DNA of 64,000 nucleotides, from assembly GCA_043228905.1 (NCBI GenBank), contig JBHGNT010000022.1, forward strand, positions 744,001-808,000. The letters are read 5' to 3'. The notes under the pieces are model-generated. The model was not told the origin of the DNA and searched no databases. It saw nothing but the letters and a program-made list of their open reading frames with translations. Shown in pieces: positions 1-10,406 of the stretch; the stretch's first letter is position 1, and every line of letters begins with the position of its first letter. Made by a program: the position numbers and the translations under genes. The DNA comes from Azolla caroliniana (lineage: Eukaryota; Polypodiophyta).

Positions 1-857
1 TCGCGACAGCCGCTCCTCGATACTTAGCTTCGGTGCTCGACAATGCAACTGTCAGCTGCTTCTTACTGCTCCACGCTATCACGGCACTCCCAAGAGAGAA
101 CGCGTATCCAGACGTGGATCGGCGATCGGCGGCGTTGCCAGCCCAATCAACATTGGTGTAGCCGACCAACTGCAAGGTTGTACCAGTCCAGTATAGTAGT
201 CCCCAGTCCTTAGTGCCACTTACGTACCGCAGTACGCGTTGCGCACACTGAAGGTGCTCCTCAGTAGGTCGCGCCATGAACTGACTGATCACCCCGACCG
301 GGTAACCGAGATCAGGTCAGGTGATTGTCAAGTAGATAAGGCTTCCGACAATTTGTCGGAACCTCATCGGGTCGCATACCTTTCCGGAGTTGGGGCGAAG
401 CTTGATGGTTCTATCCAGAGCAGTCGAGACGGACTTACAGTCGGCCATCCCGAATTTGAAGAACATACTCAACACATAATGGTGTTGGCTGATCAATATG
501 CCTTTGGGGTTATGGATCACTTTGATCCCGAGGAAGTAATGAAGATCCCCCAGGTCCTTCATGTGAAACGATGCCGCAAGCTGGAGCTTCACCCCGGTCG
601 ATTTCACCTAGGTCGGTGCCGGTGATGACCAAGTCATCAACATATAGTAAAATACTGACTGGATCGAGTCCATCTTTCCGGATGAACAAGGAAGGGTCTG
701 ATTTTGACGTTGCAAAGCCCATCCGACTTAGTTGCTACGTCATCTTCGCGTTCCAGGCATGCGGGGCGTGCTTCAGTCCGTAAAGGGACTTCTACAATCG
801 GCACACTACCGACGTGTTCGTTCCGGAGTGAAATCTAGGGGGTTGTACCATGTACAC
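1..857 (-). pseudogene. Copia A reverse transcriptase C-half and RNase H, broken
   Basis: Minus-strand fragments show the RT active-site block with YVDD (about 625-660), the DLGDLHYFLGI block (about 530-570), the VGSLIYLT block (about 320-350) and the start of the Copia RNase H module near the window edge. Stops and frame changes separate them (for example near 607, 722 and 857). This is the direct continuation of the integrase/RT frame ending at 858 and would have encoded cDNA synthesis and RNA-strand degradation. Confidence 0.85.
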
Positions 858-2390
858 CTATTCCTCAAGCTCACCTTGTAGGAACACATTCTTTACATCC
901 ATCTGATGTAAGTGCCACCCCTTTGCTGCAGCTATCGCGAGCAAAACACGGACGGTCGTCATCTTCGTGACCGGCGCAAACGTCTCATCGTAGTCGATGC
1001 CGTGTTTCTGCGTGTAGCCTTTTGCCACTAACCGAGCCTTGTATCGGTTGACCGAGTTGTCGGTGTCGTACTTGACCTTGTACACCCACCTACATCTGAT
1101 CGGCTTCACACCCTTCGGTGCATCAACCAGATCCCCGGTCTTGTTTTCCGCCAATGCATGCATCTCTTCCTCCATGGCGGTGCTCCAATTCGTGTCCTTA
1201 GCCGCTTCTGTGTAGCTCTCCAGCTCATGCACTTCCGCTACACGGGTCATGTACGCATAATGATGCGCCATGTACTCGTTGTATCCGAACCGCACAACTA
1301 GGTTCTTCTGGCGGGTAGATCGGCATAATCGGTCATTAGCCGATGTCGAGGTCTTCTCGGCCGACGCGGATTTCGCTCTTGAAGACCCGTCACCGCTTCC
1401 CTCGGTGTCGGACTCGTGTCGGTTTGACTCGTTCTTATCCGTGCCGGAATCCGACACCTTCTTCTTCCCTTTCTCTTTGCGCGTAGGCCGTCTCCTCGGC
1501 TTCCTGCATGGGGAATGCACGACCGAGTCTCCACTACTTGCCAGCGCTTCATCGGACTGGTCGAACCGACTCAGTTGTCCATTCGGTCCACTTAACCGAA
1601 ACGAAATCGAACTCTCTTCAAGGGTCCCGATTTCAGGCTCATCCGGAGGCATCTCAATCTTGCTGACCTCATCGTTAGAGCTCAGATTGGAGTTGAGATC
1701 CGGAGTCGTAGGCAAGTACCAGGACGCGGACTCATCAAACACAACGTCACGGCTAACGCACGCTTGTTTGGTGTGCGGGTTATAACACTTATAACCCTTT
1801 TGCTCGTCCGAGTAACCGACCAAGGTACATTTCTCGGCCTTTGTGTCCAACTTCCTCCGTTTCTCCTTTGGCACATGCACATACGCAATGCTACCGAAAA
1901 CTCGTAAGTGTCGCAAGTTCGGCTTCATTCTGAAATATAGCTCGTGCGCCGATGCTTTGTCTCCGATCCGGTTCTGGATGTATACCGCGGTCCTTACTGT
2001 CTCGACCCAGTAGAACTTGGGCAAGCTCTTCTCCTCCAGCATTGCCCGTGCCGCTTCCACAACCGATCGATTTTTCCTCTCGGCCACGCCGTTTTGCTTC
2101 GGCGTGTATCTACAACTGAATTCGCGCCGAATTCCCATCTGTTGTAGATAACCGTTGAATTGACCGGAAAAGTATTCTTTTCCGCCATCCGACCGCAGGC
2201 ACCTTATCTTTATCCCTGTTTCCGTTTCCACGAACCCTTTGAGGTCCCGGAAACAGTCGAAGACTTCGGTCTTCCTCTCAATGAGGTAGATCCACATGTG
2301 CCGCGTGTAGTCGTCGATGAAGGAGACGAAATATCGGTTCCCACCAAGACTAACGTTTTGTGCTGGCCCCCACACATCGGAGTGTATCAA
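858..2390 (-). CDS. Copia A integrase core C-part plus RT N-part (open frame, partial polyprotein)
   Basis: An open minus-strand frame of 510 codons begins inside the integrase catalytic core (IHSDVWGP block at its N-terminus, then FIDDYTR, then the [14 protein letters not shown] block holding the catalytic Glu). A long Ser/Glu/Lys-rich linker follows, then the RT N-terminal domain ([45 protein letters not shown]). The frame then stops. It is a piece of a polyprotein, not a complete gene; the natural start lies upstream in gag. Confidence 0.85.
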   Translation of the reverse strand: MIHSDVWGPAQNVSLGGNRYFVSFIDDYTRHMWIYLIERKTEVFDCFRDLKGFVETETGIKIRCLRSDGGKEYFSGQFNGYLQQMGIRREFSCRYTPKQNGVAERKNRSVVEAARAMLEEKSLPKFYWVETVRTAVYIQNRIGDKASAHELYFRMKPNLRHLRVFGSIAYVHVPKEKRRKLDTKAEKCTLVGYSDEQKGYKCYNPHTKQACVSRDVVFDESASWYLPTTPDLNSNLSSNDEVSKIEMPPDEPEIGTLEESSISFRLSGPNGQLSRFDQSDEALASSGDSVVHSPCRKPRRRPTRKEKGKKKVSDSGTDKNESNRHESDTEGSGDGSSRAKSASAEKTSTSANDRLCRSTRQKNLVVRFGYNEYMAHHYAYMTRVAEVHELESYTEAAKDTNWSTAMEEEMHALAENKTGDLVDAPKGVKPIRCRWVYKVKYDTDNSVNRYKARLVAKGYTQKHGIDYDETFAPVTKMTTVRVLLAIAAAKGWHLHQMDVKNVFLQGELEE

Positions 2391-3945
2391 GTCGAGCTTG
2401 TTCCGGCTCCGGTTACGCTCGTTGGGGAAAGGAAGTCAGTGTTGCTTCCCAAGCTGGCAGGCTTCACAAATTTGTGCCTTCCGGCCACTAAATTTGGGCA
2501 ATCCGAACACCACTTGTTTCGATTTTAGGTCTTGAAGCCGCTGGTAGTTGACGTGGCCTATCCGCTTGTGCCATAAGTCGATGTCCGACTCGATTTTTTG
2601 TCCCTTCGTGAACATTGTGGTACCACCGTTAGTAGAGTCGAGGATGAACATCCTCCCATCTCTGCGCCCTTGCACAATAACATGGCCTTCTTCCTCAATG
2701 AAGCACCCGAGGTGTGTAAACCGGGCCTCCATCCCTTGGTTGACGATCTGTCCGACTGACACCAAGTTCTTCGTGATTGTCGGAACGTGTAGCACGTTCA
2801 TGAGTTTCCCTTTCTGCCCGACATGGCTCAGGGGAACTTCTCCGACATTCGCAATCGGATGCTACTCCCAGTTGCATCGGTTTTTCTAGGTACAAGAACC
2901 ACTCCTTATGGCTCGTCATGTGATTTGACGCGCCGGAGTCGACGTACCACACCTCATCCGATTTCGGGGTGGTCTGCTTCATTGAGTTTTCTTCGTGTCT
3001 CGTCACGAAGGCAGACCCTTTTTCGGTTTTCCAGTGCGATAACTACCGATTTCCTTTGTCGATATGTTCGGAACCAGATCCGGAACCGGTCCTCTCCGAC
3101 TCGGCGTGCTTTTTCCAGCACTCGCTCTCCCTGTGGCCTTTCTTGCCACAGTACCAGCATTCCGTGGCGGGTTTCCCTTGCTAGTTCTCATCGCCTCGAT
3201 TCCCCCTGTTTTCGAAGGGTCCGGAATTGCTGTTGGCATCATTTCGGTGCCTCCTTCCTTGATCTCGTGGGCCGCCTCCATTGCACACCGACTCGCCTTG
3301 TCCTCCACGTCCATGGGGCCTATCTCCCTCCGTGTACAACATCATGTTTTCGGTGTGCGTGCTCATTGATGCACCCGCGTGGTTCTCCTCTACTAGGAGC
3401 ATCGATTGTAAGTTGAAAAAGGACGACGTATTCTCCCGGGTACACACAGAAGTTTGGAACGCCCCGAACTTTGACGCCAAACCCCCGAGATAGACCTGGA
3501 CCATCTCGCTTTCCTCGATGTTCACATCGACGGAAGCTAAGGAGTCGCATATGTCCTTGATCTTGGAGGTATAGTTAGCCACCGACAAGTCGCGTTGTCG
3601 TAGGTTGCTCAACTCCTGTCGGAGCTGAAGCTTCCTGGCTATGGTGCTCGCGGCGAAGATCTTCTTCAGATTTTCCCACGCACCCTTCGGCGTTTTTGCA
3701 TCCCGAACGTAGCTTAATAGCTATTCGCCCACACAAGACGCGAAACAGTACAACACTCTACTCACCGATTGTTCCCACGCCTGGAAGTCTTTGTGTGTCG
3801 ATTTGGGTGCTGCGTCATTCGCTCCTTCGACATAGCTCCAGTAACCATGCCCAAGCAGGTACTGGTGCATCTTGTAGGATCAAGATGCATAGTTGGTTCT
3901 GTCGAGCTTCTCCGTTGGAAGCAAGCTAGCCATTCCTCTGTCCAT
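2391..3945 (-). pseudogene. Copia A gag, CCHC knuckle, protease and pre-integrase, broken
   Basis: The likely Gag start is the ATG at 3945-3943, about 70 bases inside the primer site. The frame carries an early stop. Gag UBN2-type sequence covers about 3181-3700, a CCHC knuckle (CWYCGKKGH) lies near 3130-3160, a protease with VDSGASNHMT near 2900-2940, and a pre-integrase domain (DLWHKRIGHVNY) near 2520-2580. Frame changes separate the blocks. The same order and wording recur in element D. Confidence 0.85.
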
Positions 3946-4015
3946 CGGTTTTCTTGTTCTTCTTCGTTGGTTTTTCCTTCAAGCAAAGTTGATTGCAGAG
4001 GTTCTCAACCCTCAC

Positions 4016-4027
4016 GCTCTGATACCA
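4016..4027 (-). other. Primer binding site of Copia A (initiator tRNA-Met type)
   Basis: The minus strand reads TGGTATCAGAGC directly next to the LTR edge. This is the usual plant Copia site complementary to the 3' end of initiator tRNA-Met, and it fixes the inner LTR boundary at 4028. Confidence 0.9.
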
Positions 4028-4442
4028 TGAAAAGAATGGCGTGCGGAAGCAATATAGGAAACTGAACAACAGAAAACATAGGTTTAATGGAAAGCTTAGG
4101 TTTGCACAGTATGCACGGGGGAGAGAGAGAGAGAGAGTAAAAACCAGAACTATATTCAAAATAATACTCAATCTGTACATCGTGTGTGTTCAATGAACAC
4201 TTTTATACAAGTCCTTTTCAGACTAACAGAAGTACTGACAATACTTCAATGCTCATTAAGGAGCCCCTACACTAACTCCCAAATATATTCCTTGCGGAAT
4301 ATCTTTCCGATGGCCTCACGGTTTCTACACGGATCCGGCCTTCCTACGCACCGGTCTGCGTACCGGTACCGATCCAGCCTAACCGATCGGTCCCAACCGA
4401 TCCGGTCCTCGGCTTGCTCAACTGATCCGGCCAGTGTTAAGT
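4028..4442 (-). repeat. 5' LTR of Copia A
   Basis: It abuts the primer site on the left and contains a GA tract at about 4121-4138. It shares segments (GCGGAAGC near the inner end, TTTATACAAGTCC, repeated GGATCCGG-like blocks near the outer end) with the LTRs of D and with the solo LTR at 12694-13202. The outer edge is placed near 4442 but could be about 4423. Confidence 0.75.
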
Positions 4443-5232
4443 TTGTCTCTCAATAATTATGCTTGGCTTGGGAACACAACACTCTTTTCCTTGTGACAAT
4501 CTACCTTGAACATTGTCAATCTTGCCATAGTACCAACATTTGGTTTGTTTTGATGGTTTTCTCTATCATTGAAGCTTCCCCTTCTTCTAGAATTTTCATT
4601 TACTCTCTTGTCACTTTTCGGCGCAGTTGGGAATTTGTGTTCTATGAATATCTTTCTCCTCCATTGCATAATCTATGTTAGATCTTCTTCGTCTTCTATG
4701 ATCACGAATGTCATTAGAGTGTTTGTAAGGCATTTGGGATGTGTAGACCCTTTCCTTGAACACTATTGAATTCTTTCTTAGAATTGAAGGTTGTCTACAG
4801 TTACGTTGGTCCAATAATAAAGTTTAGGTTTCCCCACACTTTGGCATCTTCGCACTCATGTTTGTATACAAAAATGTGCTCATGCACACATGATGTTACA
4901 AAATATGTTCACACTATTAGCCCCTTGTTGCCGTTTGACGTAATCAACACCAATTTGTCATTGATGTAGCCCCAATATACTTGTTTGTCAAGGAATCATG
5001 TCATTTTGTACTTTGAATTTTTGAAGTTGATTCCATCATGTTTCTCACTTGGGAGAGAGCTACCCATCAACATCATCTTATTGGTGGACGTTTTTTGTTC
5101 TAATAATCTTCCGTTGAACTTCAAAACACATGGAATGATCTTACCTACTTGGGCAAGAGGTTGTATCAAGTTAATGCTTAATGGTGAAATCACCTCAGAG
5201 GTTGCCTTCATGAGATCAATTAGTCAACCGGG
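4443..5232 (-). pseudogene. Relic Copia gag, older than element B
   Basis: Minus-strand reading in shifting frames resembles a plant Copia Gag. There is an N-terminal block near 5010-5210, then a degenerate CCHC knuckle near 4490-4560, where spaced Cys/His, a Gly-Lys and a following DCHKEK are recognisable. No frame is open. The relic ends exactly at the Gypsy B insertion and appears to resume at 12539-12688. Identification rests on weak protein resemblance. Confidence 0.5.
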
Positions 5233-5501
5233 TGTCAGGAAAAGTACTAAAACCGAGAGAGAATTAGTACTAGAGAAGGGATGTACTATTAGTACTAAGA
5301 GGACGGGACTACGTAAGACTCCCGAGAGAGAGAAAAGAGAAGAGGAGAGAGAGAGAGAGAGAGAGATGATGATGATAACAGATGATATATTATAGGAAGA
5401 GTATGTACAAGATGGCTATGAGGCTTATGACCGGCGTTGAACCAATTTGGTTCAAAATAATGCCTAGTGCCTTCTTTTATAGTGTTCTTAGGAGTAATCC
5501 T

Positions 5502-5519
5502 GAAGCTTCTAGAAGGTTC
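5502..5519. promoter_or_regulatory. Heat-shock-element-like array in B 3' LTR
   Basis: The sequence fits GAAnnTTCnnGAAnnTTC perfectly, four alternating pentamers of the heat shock factor site. It lies about 21 bases upstream of the LTR TATA box in the element's own orientation. The equivalent in the other LTR (12370-12387) has one base off. Element I has the same arrangement. Function is inferred. Confidence 0.65.
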
Positions 5520-5594
5520 TAGAGAAATCTGGAATATACATTAATTTCCTAGAATAAAACTTAAATGAAAATAATATCCTACGTATTACAATAG

Positions 5595-5654
5595 ATGGTA
5601 TAATGGTCAAGAGCTCAACCCATATAACATAAGGTCATGGGTTCGAGTCTTGCC
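5595..5654 (+). other. tRNA-like module in B LTR (antisense to the element)
   Basis: The plus strand shows an A-box-like block (TGGTATAATGGTC) and a B-box-like block (GGTTCGAGTCT) in tRNA-like spacing, followed by TTGCC. There is no matching 5' acceptor strand, so it is not a functional tRNA gene. The copy in the other LTR is at 12463-12522. Similar modules occur in L, K, M and I. Confidence 0.55.
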
Positions 5655-5681
5655 ATATCATGACACTATCTTCCCCTTGAC

Positions 5682-7544
5682 TCATTGCGTTGATTGTGGA
5701 CCGGGTTTGTCCGGATACTTTCGGTGGAACTCAGCAAGAAGATCTTGAGCATTGGCGACATGCTTGATGGGTTCCCAAGTACGTTCGCCCGGACTATAGC
5801 CGAGCCAATCTACGAAATAATAAAGTTTGTTGCGAACAAGTTTGGAATTGAGGACGGCAACAACTTCATACTTCGGGCCGACTTCCAACTCAAGCGAGGG
5901 CAGTGGTGGTGTAACACGATCGGGAATAGTGTTTGCTTTGTAAGGTTCAAGAAGAGAGCTATGGAAAACTGGATGGATCTGAAGATGCGGAGGGAGATCA
6001 AGGCGGAACGTGACATCATTAACCTTACTAGTAATACGGAAAGGACCGAGTCGTCAATAATTCAACTTGTCGCACGGTCGAGTAGTCTTGATGTGACGAC
6101 GTAAGAGCCATACTCGATCGCCGATGGAAAAAGAGGAGGGAAGCCGATGACGATCCGCATAAGTCTTCTGTGTGTTTTGAGCATGACAAAGATGAGTAGA
6201 GAGATCCATCTGGATCTTGCGTAGCCTCTCCAAATGATCCTCGGCACGAGGATTGGTAGGTAGCTCTAGGGTGTCGATCACCGACCATCGAGGATGAGAA
6301 CCGGTATAAGTGTAAAATGGGGAGACACGAGTCGAGGAGTGAACAACATTATTATATGCAAACTCCGCAAAGTGGAGAATCTCGGCCCAATCGTCCTGTT
6401 GATAACTCAGAAAGCACCGGAGATATTGTTCTAGCGTTTGGTTTGTTTGTTTCGCCTGCCCATCGGTCTGGGGATGGTAGCCTGAGGAGAGGTTGCAAGA
6501 GACCTTGAGCATCTTGAAGAGATGCTGCCAAAATTTGGAGACGAATTGAGGTCCTCGATCACTGATGATACTGTCTGGGAGGCCATGATGCCGAAATACC
6601 TCACGCATGACAAGGGCGGCGGTTTCCTCGCTAGTGATGGCCTTAGTACACAGCACAAAATGTGTCATCTTCGTATATCGATCGACGACAGTTAAGATAG
6701 CATCGAACCCCTTCGAGACCAGCAGATCTGTGATAAAATCAAGACAAATAGACTGCCACGGCTTACTTGGAATCGGTAAGGGTTCCAACAAGCCATATGG
6801 ATGGTGTCAGGGCATCTTTGCTTGGCAGCAAGCATCACAAGTCCGAACGTAATCGTCGACAAAACGTCACATATGGGGCCACCAAAAGGATCGTTGAACG
6901 AGATCCAACATCTTAGTACTACCGAAATGTACTGTCGTATGGGTGTCGTGGCAATTTTGGACGATTTGAAGGCGACAGGAGCAATTGGGGACATATACAA
7001 GCTTTTTAAAGAATAACAAACCATCATGATATTCGAATTGTCAGTAGTCCATACCTGGTTGTTGCGATTGGGAATAGGATGCCAAAGAGGTATCAATGTG
7101 CGCCAGAATGTCTTGAGCAAAATTGTCTGTCTTCAAGTTCGCACGTATGACATCGGTAATCCGGGAATCCATAGGGGTGTGAAAAATCCGCATTGTGTGC
7201 AATTGTGTTGGTCCCAAGATTACTTGCTTTTGATTATCAAACGTTGGATCACTAGGACGAGGTGCAAGATATGAACATCGTGCTAGCGCATCTACTTTTC
7301 CTTGCTGCTTCCCCGGTCGATATGTGATTTTGAAGTCAAAACGCGTGAGGAATTGAACCCACCGAGCTTGTCGTCGATTTAGCACCCGAGCATTCTGGAA
7401 ATAAGCAAGGTTTTTGTGATCACTAAAGACGATGACCTAATGTGGAGAGCCCTCTAAGAAATACCGCCATTGCACAAAGGAATCCACAATGGCTAATAAC
7501 TCCTTGTCATGTATTTCGTAGTTGATTTCCGCGGCATCGAATTT
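5682..7544 (-). pseudogene. Gypsy B RNase H, integrase and chromodomain
   Basis: RNase H ([20 protein letters not shown]) is at about 7265-7345. The integrase core spans about 6054-6790, with DFITD, ISDRGPQF and the HPQTDGQAKQTNQ block (a Lys replaces the usual Glu-Arg pair, so the catalytic Glu looks lost). A chromodomain (LYYFVDWLGYSPGERTWEPI) lies at 5700-5860 at the C-terminus. Frame breaks occur near 6054-5890 and 7041-6790. In this family the chromodomain is thought to steer integration to modified chromatin. Confidence 0.87.
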
Positions 7545-8363
7545 TCACAAATGGAAAGCCACAGAATGTAACTCTTCTTTATCTCCTTGTTGAGAAAGGA
7601 TGCTACCGAGGGCGAAATACGATGCGTCAGCCTCCATGATGAATGGTTTCTTTGTATCCACATGAGCTAGAATAGGAGCTGATGTAAAGGCTTTCTTTAG
7701 ATGCCGAAAAGCCATGTTCGCTTCATTGGACCAAAGAAATGCTTGTCCCTTCTTTGTAAGTTGTGTGAGAGGTAAAATAGTCTTCGAGTAATCCTGTATA
7801 AACTTGCGGTAGAAGTTTAAGCAAAACCTAGAAAACATTGTACATCTCGTACCGTCCGTGGAATTTGCCACTCTAGCACAATTTGGACTTTAGCTGGATC
7901 CATGGAGATGCCCTTTGAGGAGATGACATAGCCTAGAAATTCCACTTGCTTGCAATCAAAGCTACATTTTTCTAGCTTGGCATAAAGACCATTCTCGCGG
8001 AGTCGTTTTAGTACTAATAGTACATGAGAATCATGCTCTTCTTGGGTCTTCGAATAAATCAATAGATCATCTAGATAGATGATCAAACAGATATCCAAGA
8101 GGTCTCTGAATATATCATTTGCCATGTGTTGGAAGACTGTGGGTGCATTGGTTAGACCGAACGACATAGCAATATATTCGAAATGCCCATACCGCGTGCG
8201 AAAGGCGGTCTTCCATTCATCTCCCAGTCGGATCCGCACGAGGTTATACGCTCCTCGTAGATCGATTTTTGTAAAAAACTTGGCACCATTAACTCGCTCT
8301 AAAAGACTTGATATAAGAGGAAGTGCATACCTATTCCAGATGGTGACTTTATTCAAGCTGCGG
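7545..8363 (-). pseudogene. Gypsy B reverse transcriptase, C-terminal part
   Basis: The minus-strand RT core reads KVTIWNRYALPLIS, FTKIDLRGAYNLVRI, FGLTNAPTVFQHM and YLDDLLIYS (catalytic YLDD intact), then the thumb region. A frame change separates it from 7545-7871. It continues at 9535 after solo LTR L, which splits the conserved VDYR/LNKVT block. Confidence 0.9.
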
Positions 8364-9534
8364 TGTCGTGAAGATCCGTCACTACGCGCGGATCGCGAGG
8401 CGGAACTGCTGGGGTTTTGGACCGGAAGGATTCGACGTTGGCACTAGCTTTAGCGAGAAAGGTTTTAAGATAGATTGAAAGAGAGAGAGATTGAGAAAAG
8501 ATAGAACGCTTGATTTTAGATTGAGAGAGAGATTAAGAACTCTTGACTTTAGTTTTCAAGAACAAGGTATATCATCAAAAGGATAACGAATTTTCTTCTT
8601 AATATTAATTTTGATTTTAAAGTACAAAGCTTTCTTTTTTCCAAAGAAAAAAAAACCTCCATTGATCTTTTTCATTCCCTCTTTTATAGATGCCCTCATG
8701 CATTTGAGGGTTCAAGACATGCATAAAATGCATGTTTGCCATTTGGCGCTCATGTATTACATGTGGTGCATGATAACCATGTCACTCATTTTAGCTCTCA
8801 TGTATGAGAATTTATATCTAAAAGTACAATGATAGAAATATAATTTCAACTAAATATCTTGGCTTAGTGGTAAGCCAATTGACTCCTAACTTGGAGGTGC
8901 AAGGTTCGAATCCTTACTTGCCTTCCTTGTATATGTATATATATTTATATATTTATTTATCTAGTCGTCGGATGCCGCCGCCGGATGCCCCCGGTTACCG
9001 GTGGCCGCCGCCTCGCCGGATGTCGGTTCCACCGGCTCGCCGGCTCCGTCGAATGTCGGTTCCGCCGGATCACCAGTTGTCGGTGTGCCATCGTCGCTTT
9101 GCCGGCTGCCACCGGATCACTGACTCCATCGCCGGTCCGGTTTTGGTTGGCCAAAACCTTTACGAGTGGCTAGGCCACCTCCACTCTTAGTTCAAGTTAC
9201 CTTGAACTCTCTATGCTCCACACATAGACACAAAGATAATAGCTTTTGCTTTACCTTATATATGATGAGAGCCGTATTTGTCGTGCCTATGCGGTATATC
9301 TCACAGTTTTCCCTTTTCCTTTCACAAACTTTATACCCTCATATCTTGACATCTAGTTGTCCGTTTCTCGTGTAATAAAGTGCATTCGAAAGCTCTTGAA
9401 GGCCTCCATCATTTTGTACTTAGATATTAAACTTATTTAAAATGTTACCTTCACTATTATTGTTTTATGTGATTCACACTCGATTTTGTACGTTTTATGT
9501 GATTTTCACACCATTGCCGAAAATCTTCACGACA
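8364..9534 (-). mobile_element. Solo LTR L, 1171 bases, inserted in Gypsy B RT
   Basis: It begins TGTCGTGAAGAT and ends ATCTTCACGACA, with flanks GCGG and ACGG (a 4-base duplication with one change). Removing it rejoins the RT frame exactly. No internal protein domain is present, so it is a solo LTR or a nonautonomous terminal-repeat element. A TATAAAAG box read on the minus strand near 8685 and an antisense tRNA-like module upstream of it (8866-8930) suggest minus orientation. It shares the GGGGTTTTGGAC block and end structure with M (48529-49324). Confidence 0.82.
8866..8930 (+). other. tRNA-like module with canonical A and B boxes inside solo LTR L
   Basis: TGGCTTAGTGG fits the pol III A box and GGTTCGAATCC fits the B box exactly, about 43 bases apart as in a tRNA gene. 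D-arm and T-arm stems can be drawn, but the flanking bases do not form a 7-bp acceptor stem. It is best read as a tRNA-derived promoter relic. Confidence 0.7.
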
Positions 9535-10406
9535 ACGGTAATCAACGACGAGACGAAGTGAACCATCTTTCTTCTTGACAAAGAAGATGGGTGCACCGGC
9601 TGGAGATTTCGAATGAAGAATAAACCCGCTTGCCAAGTTCTCCTCTATGTAGGCTCGAAGGACTTCTAACTCGGTGGGTGACAAGTTGTAAATTGGTCCC
9701 CATGGTGGCTCTGCTCCTAGTTGTAAATCGATGGGACAATCATAGGGACAATGATGAGGAAGAGTACTGGCTTTTACCTTGTCAAATACATCGGCATAAG
9801 GATGATATTTCGCCGGAAGTTGCACTAAGGATTCCTCCTTAATAGTGTTGGAAGGATGTACTGATATTGCAAATAGGAACATTGCCTCCTTGTGTCCTTC
9901 TTCGCGTAATTGACGTAGTGAAATGGTCGAAACTCGATGAGTAGATTCTTGGGGTTGTCAATGTTGGACTTCTCTTGTTCTCCAATCTATGTCTGGATTA
10001 TGTAATTCAAACCAAGGTAATCCCAGGACAATGGGATGCTCTGGACTACTAATTATATTAAATGCTCCTACACACACAAAACTACCTAGGACAACTTGAA
10101 TGGGTTCTGACTCTTCTACAATATTCCTGGAAGCAATGGGACGACCATCAATGACTACTACAGATGTGGGCAAGGAAGTTTTCTTAAGGATATCGGAGAA
10201 GCTTGGGCAAAATTTCAATCCATGAAACAAGAATTGGCTCCAGAAGCTAGAAGTGCTAGGACGTGTACTGGGGGAGTACTTTTAGTACTAACCATGACTT
10301 GGGCTAGGAACACATTGCTAACTTGCTTGGAGGGAATGGAACCACTAATGGGTTGTACAGATCTAGGGTTGTCCAACCAAACGGCTCCTATTTTGGCTGG
10401 ACTCAA
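9535..10406 (-). pseudogene. Gypsy B protease and RT N-terminal part
   Basis: The start of pol overlaps the gag stop in the -1 frame near 10403-10406. The protease region contains a GANSCFMD block near 10220-10250, where the expected DTG reads ASG, so the catalytic Asp is lost. It continues through VVIDGRPIAS and VLGLPWFELHNP (9958-10190) into the RT entry (LGAEPPWGPIYNL, SPAGAPIFFVKKKDGS). A frame change lies near 9900-9960. Confidence 0.85.

Larger units (their letters stand above)
1..4442 (-). mobile_element. Copia LTR retrotransposon A (3' end outside window)
   Basis: Reading leftwards on the minus strand the order is LTR, primer site, Gag, CCHC knuckle, aspartic protease (VDSGASNHMT), pre-integrase, integrase, reverse transcriptase and RNase H, which is the Ty1/Copia order. 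The left end, including the 3' LTR, lies beyond base 1. Several stops and frame breaks (in gag, between integrase and RT, and in RT/RNase H) show it is no longer coding. Its Gag and polyprotein closely resemble those of element D at 16.3-30.5 kb, so A and D are one family. The host-side LTR edge is uncertain by about 20 bases because the other LTR is not available to fix the duplication. Confidence 0.93.
5233..5665 (-). repeat. 3' LTR of Gypsy B
   Basis: It is a near copy of 12100-12533, with perhaps 20 differences by eye, so the insertion is not recent. Read on the minus strand it contains an antisense tRNA-like block (5595-5654 on plus), a heat-shock-type motif (5502-5519), a TATA box (TATAAAAG, 5481-5474) and the GAACCAAATTGGTTCAA palindrome downstream, then GA/CT-rich sequence. 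Confidence 0.92.

Noticed and set aside
1270-1785. 171-codon plus-strand frame
   Set aside because: Antisense to the Copia A linker between integrase and RT.
8866-8930. A functional tRNA gene on the plus strand
   Set aside because: A and B boxes fit, but no acceptor stem pairs and it lies within a solo LTR; called tRNA-like only.
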